DNA from: Emiliania huxleyi CCMP1516
Lineage: Eukaryota > Haptophyta > Isochrysidales > Noelaerhabdaceae
Direction: 5' to 3'
Assembly (NCBI RefSeq): GCF_000372725.1
Contig: NW_005201192.1
Span: 759,445 to 797,361, forward strand
DNA length: 37,917 bases
Shown here: positions 29,894 through 37,189 of the stretch, piece by piece
Position numbering within the stretch: position 1 is the stretch's first letter
How the letters are laid out: every line of letters starts with the position of its first letter
The notes under the pieces: model-generated
What the model was told of the DNA's origin: nothing
What the model saw: only the letters and a program-made list of their open reading frames with translations
Databases searched by the model: none
Made by a program: the position numbers and the translations under genes

Positions 29894-31300
29894 ATGCCGC
29901 TCCGAGTCGGCTTTATCGGCCTCGGCGCGATGGGACTGCCGATGGCACTCAACGTGCTCGACGAGGGCCACGTTGTAAAGGCGTTTGACGTAGCGTCCTC
30001 AGCGGTCGACGCCGCTGTCGCCAAGGGATGCACCGCCGCGGCCTCTCCTCGCGATGCAGCCACCGGACGACGTGCTGGTGACGATGGTGCCAAACGACCG
30101 GGTGCTGAAGCAGGTCGTCTGCGATGAGTCGACCGGTGTGCTGAGCGCCGCTCAGGCCAACAGCCTCGTGCACGTCTCGTGTTCAACGGTGCACCCGGAC
30201 ACCTCCCGGGAGCTTGCGGCGCTGCACGAAGCAAACGGGCTGAGGTTTGTCGGCGCGCCCATCTTTGCACGAGCCGATGGCGTCGCACGGCGGCTCGCGT
30301 CCTTCTGTGTCGGCGGCAAGGACGGCGCGGTGCAGAGCGCGCTCCCGGTGCTTGAGGCCAACTGCGGCGCGGGCGGCGTCTTCCGCTTCGGGGAGGACGC
30401 GGGCGCGGGGAATGTCGTCAAGCTGGCCGGCAACTTCATGATCGCTTCGGCGATCGAGTCATGTGCTGAGGCGCTCTCCCTGGCGGAAAAGTCGGGCCTG
30501 GAGAGGGAGGCGAGGGGTAGGCGAGAGAAGGGCGAGGGGTGGGCCAGGTGTGGGCGAGGTGCGGGCGTGTGGGCGAGTAGTCGATGGCAGGTTGGGCCGA
30601 GAGAGCGGGAGAGAGCGGGAGAGAGCGGGAGAGAGCGGGAGAGAGCGGTAGAGAGAGAGGGAGAGGGAGAGGGAGCGGGAGCGGGAGCGGGAGCGGGAGC
30701 GGGAGCGGGAGCGAGGGCGAGGGAGCGAGTGTAGCAGGCGCTGCCGGCGTCGCTCAGCCACTCCTCCGCGCACCGAGCTTCGCAGGCCGTCATGTCGATG
30801 CTACACTCCACTATCTTCGACTGCCTCATCTACCGCGGCTACGGCGACCGCGTCGCGCAGCGCTGCCACCACCCCGGCACGCCCTGCCCGGCCCCAGCTC
30901 GAGCCGCGGACGGTGTCTCCTCACCCCTCTCGCTGCGAGCAGGCGAGCCTCTGGTCGGGCCGGGCTTCCAGCTCGATCTCGGACTCAAGGACGTCACACT
31001 CGCCCTCGACGTGGCGGCAAAGGTGCACCACCGCCACCACAGACGGCCTAGGCCGCGGCTTGCGAGGACGCCCGCCCGCCCCACGCACGACCGCAGGTGC
31101 AGGCGCCGATGCCCGTCGCTTCCCTGCTGCGCGACCGCTTCCTCGGCGCGACCGCGCGGGGCCGCGGCCACATGGACTGGTCGGCCATCGGGCTCAGTGT
31201 GTCTGAGGACGCGGGCGTTGACGTGTCGGAGAGCCTCGCCCTGCCGCCAAAGAAGCGCAAGCTCGCGGCCGGCGGCGCGGAGACGAGGGAGGTAGCCTAA
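29894..31300 (+). CDS. 3-hydroxyisobutyrate dehydrogenase-like (beta-hydroxyacid dehydrogenase family), 4 exons, one frameshift
   Basis: Exons: 29894-30509 (with a +1 shift near 30054-30064), 30786-30876, 30943-31022, 31097-31300, about 329 aa once read through. NAD(P)-binding motif GFIGLGAMGLPMALNVL opens the protein; VLVTMVPND, HVSCSTVHPDTSRELA, GAPIFARADG and AGNVVKLAGNFM (catalytic Lys) follow. The C-terminal domain reads SMLHSTIFDCLIYRGYG, FQLDLGLKDVTLALDVA and PMPVASLLRDRFLGA. Family members oxidise 3-hydroxyisobutyrate or reduce related semialdehydes in valine catabolism. In exon 1 the frame changes by one base between AASPRDA and PDDVLVTM: one extra base sits near GCAGCCACCGG. The N-terminal and downstream parts are otherwise well preserved, so a sequencing error is as likely as a real lesion. 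Introns 1 and 2 are GC-AG; intron 1 carries simple repeats. Confidence 0.8.
30510..30785 (+). repeat. HIBADH-like intron 1 with 10-bp and 6-bp tandem repeats
   Basis: This 276-nt GC-AG intron joins GLERE to AVMSMLHST. About 30598-30655 is repeated gagagcggga (10 bp), and about 30660-30715 is repeated gggagc (6 bp). The strand is almost pure purine here. Long open frames through it are artefacts of the repeat. Confidence 0.85.
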
Positions 31301-31581
31301 AACCCCATCTTGCACGTCTTAGGAGGTGGGACGTGGGGCCCCAGATAGTTCCAGGCGTATACGCGGGAGTCTGCCTCCAACTGTTCCACCGGGGAGGATT
31401 TTCTCTGGCCCTGGTGTGAGAAGGTAACAGGGTACTTTCCGCTGAAACTCGCGCGTCCCAACCAGCCGGAGAGATCAGCGGGGCGCATCCTCATCTACAA
31501 TCATACAGGACCCGGCCTCCGAGCGCCCACCAAGCACACAGCTAGTCGCCGCACCGGAGAAGTTCAGATTACGCTCTCTAG
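31301..31581. promoter_or_regulatory. Spacer and probable promoter of the PLGRKT-like gene
   Basis: Of this 281-bp spacer, the left part is 3' end of the dehydrogenase gene and the right part upstream of the PLGRKT-like ATG. No TATA box or other known element is clear. Confidence 0.3.
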
Positions 31582-32376
31582 ATGGGATCTATCTCCTCCA
31601 AAATGCGCTCGAGCGCGGACACCGTCCGCGGCGAGGCAGAGGGCGCCATCAAGCGGAGCAAGCTGGCAGACTTGAGAGTGCGCAAGGCGGAGCGTGACGG
31701 CGCCATTGCGATGCGCATGGCGGTGCTCCGCGACCAGCTCCACTTCTCGCTCGCCTTTTACGTCTCCCTAGTCGTCGCGACGGGTCTCCGGTGCATCCAT
31801 CGCCGCCGGCTGGAGGGGTTGCCGCTGAGCTCGCTGCCCCTGTTTGCGGGCCCATTTATCTTTGCGTACAACGTCGATGCGGCATATGGGAACAAGGTTG
31901 AACGGCTCAACATGGAGGCGCAGACCATCCTGCGCACAGAGGCGCATTGGTTCAACCAGCCGATGATTTTGCCTACCTTCCTTGAGCCCGAGTACCGCAA
32001 GATGCGAGAGGAGAATAATCGGCGCCTACACTCAGCGGGGATGCCGCCCGAGAGCGACTGGGCCACGTTCCGATCAGCGATCAGCGACGATGAGGTGTGG
32101 CAGTTCGCAGCGCCTCTGAGCAAGCTGATGCACGAAAGCCTCGCCGATGACGTAAACGTGGACCCCGAGCGAGGCCTGCTAGGGTTGATGCGCAATCGAA
32201 TCGTCTCGATCGTGAGGGCAGCTGATGGGCATGCGACCTTTACAGCACGCACCGCGCTCGACCCGCCCGACGTGACGTTGCGCACCCACGCAAGCGTCTA
32301 TGCACCTACGCAATGGGCCGACTCGCTACCTCCCCCGCCTGATCTCGTCCCAGACCATCCGCGCCGCAAGGTGTAG
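31582..32376 (+). CDS. PLGRKT: Plasminogen receptor (KT)-like protein (PLGRKT / DUF2368 family)
   Basis: This is a single-exon frame of 264 aa. It begins MGSISSKMRSS, with the glycine and SK of the family start. Residues about 40-120 carry the conserved core: MAVLRDQLHFSLAFYVSLVV (membrane segment 1), LPLFAGPFIFAYNVDAAYGN (segment 2) and VERLNMEAQTILRTEAHWF. In animals PLGRKT is a small two-pass membrane protein of about 147 aa that regulates plasminogen activation at the cell surface; the ancestral role in protists is not known. Here it extends about 110 residues beyond that, with an acidic, helical segment (DDEVWQFAAPLSKLMHESLA) and a proline-rich tail ending HPRRKV rather than a simple C-terminal lysine. 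No introns. The family call rests on the core alone; the extension is unrecognised. Confidence 0.7.
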   Translation: MGSISSKMRSSADTVRGEAEGAIKRSKLADLRVRKAERDGAIAMRMAVLRDQLHFSLAFYVSLVVATGLRCIHRRRLEGLPLSSLPLFAGPFIFAYNVDAAYGNKVERLNMEAQTILRTEAHWFNQPMILPTFLEPEYRKMREENNRRLHSAGMPPESDWATFRSAISDDEVWQFAAPLSKLMHESLADDVNVDPERGLLGLMRNRIVSIVRAADGHATFTARTALDPPDVTLRTHASVYAPTQWADSLPPPPDLVPDHPRRKV

Positions 32377-32861
32377 TGAGACCCAAGGCGAGGGTCTGCC
32401 CGCAGGCGCGTTGTATATCTCGAGGCGGTGCCGGCGCCGAACCTGTCCGCTGTCGGACCAAAGACAGCGTTGAAATCCTAATAGTAAGTCCAATGCGCTT
32501 CTCCATCAAGTACGTGAACAGAAGGTGCGCATACAAACGGGCAAAACAGGTTGAAACGACTGCTTCGGCGGCCCTCGATCCTGTACCGTGTGTGTTATGT
32601 CTTATGACCCACCCAATGAACACAAGAAGAAGAAAATGAACCGCCCAGTGAGAGAGGGCGAGAGACGATCGTCCGATCGAGGGGTCCCCCGCGTACCATG
32701 CGGAATCGACCCTATCCAGTAAAGGTGCTCAAGGTTGAAAGGTAGGAGCGTCCCTGATCAGAAGGAGTGGCCGACTACGGAGATTGAACGTAGCTCATCG
32801 GAAAAGGCGGGAGCGCCGTGAATTGGCTGAGGGGACGGACGACCACCAAGTTTAGCACATT
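32377..32861. other. Spacer holding repeat family C, copy 2
   Basis: About 32573-32735 is the second copy of dispersed repeat C. The rest is non-coding. I checked for a tRNA around 32740-32800 but found no acceptable T-arm or anticodon stem. Confidence 0.5.
32573..32735 (+). repeat. Dispersed repeat family C, copy 2
   Basis: Same orientation as 26475-26600. It shares tcgatcctgtaccgtgtgt, acccaatgaacaca, gagagagggcgagagacgat and accatgcggaatcgacccta, with a longer middle (about 35 bp extra). Confidence 0.8.
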
Positions 32862-33506
32862 ATGCGCCTCGCGCTCGTCGGTGGCGCGGTCGCTGTGGGC
32901 GCGATTGCGGCCCGCGCGCTCGTGCGCAGGATGACTGGCCAAGCCTCTAACTCTGCGAAGTTGCGCCTTCGCCTACGAGGTGGAGGTGGAGACACAGAGA
33001 TGCTGAAGAAGGCGTCCCTCGTATGCCCATGGGGCGGCTGGCTGGCACTCAAGCTCTCCAAATCGCGGCCCCCGACAGCGCCCGTCTCGACCCCATTCAT
33101 GTTCCTTTTTACCCATCTCACAGTAGAGAGGTGTCCGTTTTTATTTATTTATTTAGGTATGATATTGGTTGCAAAATCTGTAAATCTCCCGAAGGTAGCT
33201 AACCCAACCAAACGAGGTGCGCCAAAGAGGCACATTGCCGCTCCAGTCGTTGACCACGGACGTGCGTACGTGAAAAGGATTCGCGCCGCCGGGGAAGCAG
33301 CACCCTCGAGGCAGCACCCGACGCGTCTACGGCATTTGAGCACCTCGCCACGCCGGAGAGCGGGCCTCCTCGTGGGCGTCTCGTTTGTCCGCCTCTTGCC
33401 AACCGGGAGAAGCACAGCGCAACACGAATGGAGTCTTTTTCTTCTTTTACCTGCGTCTCTCATGCCCGAACAACAGAGACGGGTACCGCCGCAGGTCCCA
33501 CACTAG
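32862..33506 (+). CDS. Hypothetical ORF with N-terminal hydrophobic segment
   Basis: The ATG at 32862 opens MRLALVGGAVAVGAIAARAL, a plausible signal anchor, followed by a basic stretch (RLRLRGGGGD) and a less convincing continuation across an AT-rich stretch near 33140. Only the first ~70 residues look protein-like. It may be the first exon of a gene whose later exons I cannot place. No homologue recognised. Confidence 0.3.
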   Translation: MRLALVGGAVAVGAIAARALVRRMTGQASNSAKLRLRLRGGGGDTEMLKKASLVCPWGGWLALKLSKSRPPTAPVSTPFMFLFTHLTVERCPFLFIYLGMILVAKSVNLPKVANPTKRGAPKRHIAAPVVDHGRAYVKRIRAAGEAAPSRQHPTRLRHLSTSPRRRAGLLVGVSFVRLLPTGRSTAQHEWSLFLLLPASLMPEQQRRVPPQVPH

Positions 33507-33949
33507 TGTTATCTCCCCTCCGTCTATGTTCCACTTCCACTTGAACGCCGCCCCGGCCTCGTCCTCCTCGGCCCCGCTCTCCGTCGCCGAGGCCCTGACA
33601 GCAACGCGATGGCCCAATGCGCCGATGCGCTCGGCTCTCCATGCTCTGTGCCTCACCGCGTCGCGGCGGAGGCGGCGAGCACCTCGTGTGCCAGCGGCCC
33701 CCGCGGCCGCCGCCACCACGTAGTCCTCGTCTTCCATTTGCGGCGGGCGCCCGGCAGCCAGCGGCAGCCGGCGGCAGCCAGGTGCAGCCAGCGGCAGCGA
33801 ACGCAGTACCACGCAATTCGCCGCCCTCGTCCCGCCAACTCGTACCCCCCCCCCCCCCCCCAATCTTCTGGTTCCACTTCCTACATACATATTGTTATAT
33901 TGTATAAACGAGGAGCGAGGTCTAGCGTGTGTGAACACTCAGCGGTGGG
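33507..33949. other. Spacer with poly-C run
   Basis: Overlapping open frames on both strands here are GC artefacts. A poly-C run lies at about 33846-33861, and short cagcggcagc-type repeats precede it. It includes the 3' side of the glycosyltransferase-like gene. Confidence 0.4.
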
Positions 33950-35163
33950 TCACTTCACCCTTTCCCCGAAGCTTTCAAGCTTGGCGATGCAGCCGCGGAG
34001 CAGCTCGAGGTTGTACTCGCGCACCGACCCGGAGTCGACAGCCCCGGGCCTCGGCGCTCGCGCATGCAGCCAGTTGGGAGGCGTCTGCCCTGCGGGCAAG
34101 CATCCGCTCCAGGTCGGCTTGCCGCACGGGATGGACACGACTACGCACCGATCGTTGAGTAATCCGCCGAGAGCGGAGTACATCGACTCGGTCGACATCA
34201 TGAACAGGTCGCTCCGGGAAAACGCGGCTAGCGCACTACCCCACGGCGCCGCGCTGGGGTAGTGAATGTGCGCCCCGAGCCGGGTCAGATTCTCGCCGAG
34301 GCGGGAGCGCTCTGTGAAGACGTGCACGTCTGCGTCCGGCCGCAAATGTCTCACCAGCGCGATGAGCTCGGCAAACACCTATGGCGGTTCGCAGTCAGTG
34401 TCGTGCGGCTCCGACCAACCACCCCATGCGCCCGCACTGTGCATGCCTCGAGTCCGATAAAGCGGAAGCCCCGAGAAACGTCTCCGCGCCGGATGTGCAC
34501 CGCCACAGCCAGAGGGCGCAGACCTCCCTGCGCAGCGGGCAGGCGGCCGCGCGCAAAGAAGGAAGGCAGCTGCTGGACGCACCGTGGCCGCTGAGCCCGG
34601 AGCTGCGCAACGAAGCGGGGGTCGACTAGCGGCACGGAGCCCGACGGCGTGGGTGGCGGAGAGAAAGCCCACGACGGAGGCGTGATCATCCGAGAGAGCT
34701 CATGCGGAACAGGCTGGACGTAGATCGCCTCTTCACGGCTTGACGCAGCCTTGGTGAGAGCCGTGTAGTCACGAGGCAACGTCCTCGCCCGAAGACCGAC
34801 GATCGAGCGGAGCTGCGTTGTAATCGTGATACCACTTGCTCGACGGTCGGGGGGCGAAGTGGACAGCCTTTCGCCCGATTGGTCGTCAAATGTGGCGACA
34901 GGAAGGCAGGCAAAGGCCTGCGCGATGGCGTCAAAGTTATTCACCTCCTGGTGTCTGGCATTGCGAGCGCTGAGCCTCTCTGCACGAGGGAAGACGACCC
35001 CGCCGTAGCTCATGTTGAGCTGGAGCGCAAACGCCGCCCACTGCAGCATGTTTACTACAATCTGCCCTGGCCCATCCGCCCGGCGAGGGTGGAAGAGCCA
35101 AACGCCGCCGTGCTGCCGTAGCCACGAGTCGGAGCAGTTGTCGGCGCGACTCCCACAGAGCAT
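33950..35163 (-). CDS. Glycosyltransferase-like protein with HIRRGDV motif, 2 exons
   Basis: Exons on the minus strand: 35163-34447 and 34378-33950, giving 381 aa from the ATG at 35163. The key motif VAVHIRRGDVSRGF ends exon 1, and exon 2 begins VFAELIALVRHLRPDADVHV, FTERS, then SRSDLFMMSTESMYSALGGLL. An H-R-R-G-D motif followed by a nucleotide-sugar-fold C-terminal half (FTES... D-x-F...S-S-x-S/T) is typical of alpha-1,2/1,6 and O-fucosyltransferase-type GT-B enzymes. The N-terminal half contains GQIVVNMLQWAAFALQLNM, resembling the conserved GxGNQ region of such enzymes. The frame is open upstream to a GTG at 35220, and no membrane anchor is visible, so an upstream exon encoding a Golgi signal anchor may be missing. 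The intron (34379-34446) is GC-AG. The sugar donor cannot be inferred. Confidence 0.65.
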
Positions 35164-35393
35164 ACCGTAGAGGGCCCTCAAACTGAGCACCGGGTGCGCC
35201 TGCACCGCTCGAGCGCACACGCGTGGCGTGAACGCGCGCGGATGTGAGTGTGCAGACTATACTCGAGCGCGTCGGAGAGTGTTTCAGTTTAATCATATCG
35301 AATGATATCCCGAAACGTAAGGAATTCACACTCGCTAGCGTCCGCCCTTCTGAAGGCGGCGCTTTTCTTTTTTTAGCACATATACATGTGTGT

Positions 35394-36728
35394 ATGTCTC
35401 CTTCACGCGCAGCGGTCCTGGTAGCAAGCGCGTCGCTCGTCGTCATCGTTCTGAGCCTCCGCCGCCGCACGCCCAGCAGCGCCAAGCACCGCCGCAGGTC
35501 GACGGCTGCCGCGCCACCGAAAGTGTCTCGCGGTCCGAATGGGCTTGAGAGGATGGCTGGCGGTAACCCAGCAGGCGAGCCGTGTCCGTCCATTGCCCGG
35601 TTCGGCAAGTGCAACAAGCGTGCTTGCTCCTACTCGCACCAGCTTGCCCATGCCCTCTCGGCCAGAGGCGGCGGCGGTGGCGATGCGACGGGCAGCGGCG
35701 GCGGCGGCGGCGGCGGCAGCGGCAGCGGAAAGCCGCGGCGCGGCGGCCAATCGGCTCTGCGCAGTCGCTTCTACGCAAAGAGCGCGGACGGGCTCCTCCC
35801 GTGCAGCCTCCGCTTTGTGGACCGCTTCCTGCGCTGGGAGTGCGGCCGCCACCTCCTCGGGCTCGGCCTCTTCCCCGACGCGAAGGAGATCTCCGAGTCG
35901 GTCGCGTGCCTGCAGGCGGTGCTCGAGCACTGCGCACAGCACGCCTTCTCGCCCGCGAGCGGCGACACGCTCGTCGTCTGCGTCGGCGACGGCCGCACGC
36001 CGCGCACGGCGGCCCTGGTGGCGATGCGTTCGCGGTGGGACTGCGTGTCCATCGACCCGGCGCTAGCTGGCCTCGAGCCGCCGGCCGCCGGAGAAGAGGG
36101 GGAGGGCGGCAGCGGCGATGGCGGCAGCAGTGGCGGCGGCGAGTGCGACAGCCGCTGCGGAGAGTGCAGCGACGGGGACCCCGCCGCCGAGCCTCTGGCG
36201 CGGCTCGAGAAGGTTGCGCAAGCGCGGCGGGGCGGCGGCGGAGGCGGCGCGCCCAAGCCGCTTCCGGTGCCCAAGGAGCTGAGGCACGCCAACCTGCTCT
36301 CCCAGGAGGCGAGCGACGCAGCGCGCGCGCAGCGGGCGCGGCTGCGGACGGAGCTCCGCTCGATCGCGCGGCTGCGGCTGCTGTCGTGCCGAGCCGAGGA
36401 GGCTGCTGTCTGGGTGGCTGCGCGCGTCACCTCGGTGGTTGTGATGCTTCCGCACGCGCACGTCACGCCCGACGAGGCGCTCGGCTGCCTGCGCTTCGGC
36501 GGCGAGCGAGAGCGGGGGTCGGCCGTCCCGGCCATTGCGGTGGTGCAGCTCCCTTGCTGCGGCTACGTCTGGCACGGCACCGCTCTGGGGCAGCCGCCCG
36601 ACGTCGAGAGGCTGGACGGGCGGATCTGCGCCGCAGCGCGGACGGTGCGGGTGTGGAGGGACGTGTCGGCGCACTTCAACTTTGGCGCCTCCGCGCGCGG
36701 GCTGGGCGCGAGGACCGCGGGAGGGTAG
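35394..36728 (+). CDS. CCCH zinc-finger protein with N-terminal membrane segment and Rossmann-like domain
   Basis: This is a single-exon frame of 444 aa from the ATG at 35394; an upstream in-frame GTG at 35244 is less likely. Residues 1-25 (SRAAVLVASASLVVIVLSLRRR) look like a signal anchor. A CCCH finger follows at about 64-82: CPSIARFGKCNKRACSYSH, spacing C-x8-C-x4-C-x3-H, a type that often binds RNA. After a Gly-rich linker comes a region (about 120-440) with DTLVVCVGDGRTPRTAALVA and WDCVSIDPAL, resembling the first two strands of a SAM-dependent methyltransferase-like Rossmann fold, and later VVVMLPHAHVTPDEALGCL. A low-complexity Gly/Ser/Glu insert lies between. No catalytic motif for a known methyltransferase is clear. 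The combination could suit RNA modification, but that is inference. Confidence 0.6.
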   Translation: MSPSRAAVLVASASLVVIVLSLRRRTPSSAKHRRRSTAAAPPKVSRGPNGLERMAGGNPAGEPCPSIARFGKCNKRACSYSHQLAHALSARGGGGGDATGSGGGGGGGSGSGKPRRGGQSALRSRFYAKSADGLLPCSLRFVDRFLRWECGRHLLGLGLFPDAKEISESVACLQAVLEHCAQHAFSPASGDTLVVCVGDGRTPRTAALVAMRSRWDCVSIDPALAGLEPPAAGEEGEGGSGDGGSSGGGECDSRCGECSDGDPAAEPLARLEKVAQARRGGGGGGAPKPLPVPKELRHANLLSQEASDAARAQRARLRTELRSIARLRLLSCRAEEAAVWVAARVTSVVVMLPHAHVTPDEALGCLRFGGERERGSAVPAIAVVQLPCCGYVWHGTALGQPPDVERLDGRICAAARTVRVWRDVSAHFNFGASARGLGARTAGG

Positions 36729-37189
36729 CGTTGGCCGTTCTCTCCGTTGGCGTTGCGTCTTGCGTGATACACACACACAGTATATTCGGAAATGATATCT
36801 TAGAGATTGCGCGGCGCACGGCTCGAGCTCGGACGACGACGAGCGGCGTGACACGTGACACGCGTCATTTCAGGCCGGACGTCTGCCTCGCAGACGCTCA
36901 GCGAGGAGTGAGCAGTGACGAGTGCGTGTGTGTCTGTGACTGCAGTCCAGTGTGTGAGTGAGAGTGTGTGTCGGTCGTCTGTCGAGGAACACGTCGTACG
37001 AGACTACGAGGACCGGGCGGGCCTTTGATCCCGCAAACACCAATATAAAGGCATCATCAAAAAGAGACACTCCCTGAACTAGTGTGCGCGAGACTCGCGC
37101 GTTCCGACGACGACACTCGGAGCCGCGGGCCACAGCCTATGGGCCCGCAAAGTGGGTGCTGCTGCTGGGTCGGAGGGCTTCGGTGCACA
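36729..37189. other. Convergent spacer upstream of the clathrin gene 3' end
   Basis: No gene. It contains gtgtgtgt-type simple repeats (about 36925-36972). It is the 3' region of both the CCCH gene (from the left) and the clathrin gene (from the right). Confidence 0.4.

Noticed and set aside
30598..30720. Protein repeats rich in Ser-Arg, Glu-Arg or Ala-Pro
   Set aside because: All come from different frames of the simple repeat inside intron 1 of the dehydrogenase gene.
32740..32830. Possible tRNA (gattgaacg...-like motif)
   Set aside because: I could not form an acceptor stem with T-arm and anticodon stem; the motif is not a proper GTTCRA loop.
32950..32990. LRLRGG-like stretch suggesting ubiquitin
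   Set aside because: Only the short tail motif resembles ubiquitin; there is no ubiquitin fold upstream, so the match is chance in a basic sequence.
36063..36854. Minus-strand 263-aa ORF
   Set aside because: It is the antisense shadow of the CCCH/Rossmann gene, with low-complexity Arg/Ala sequence.
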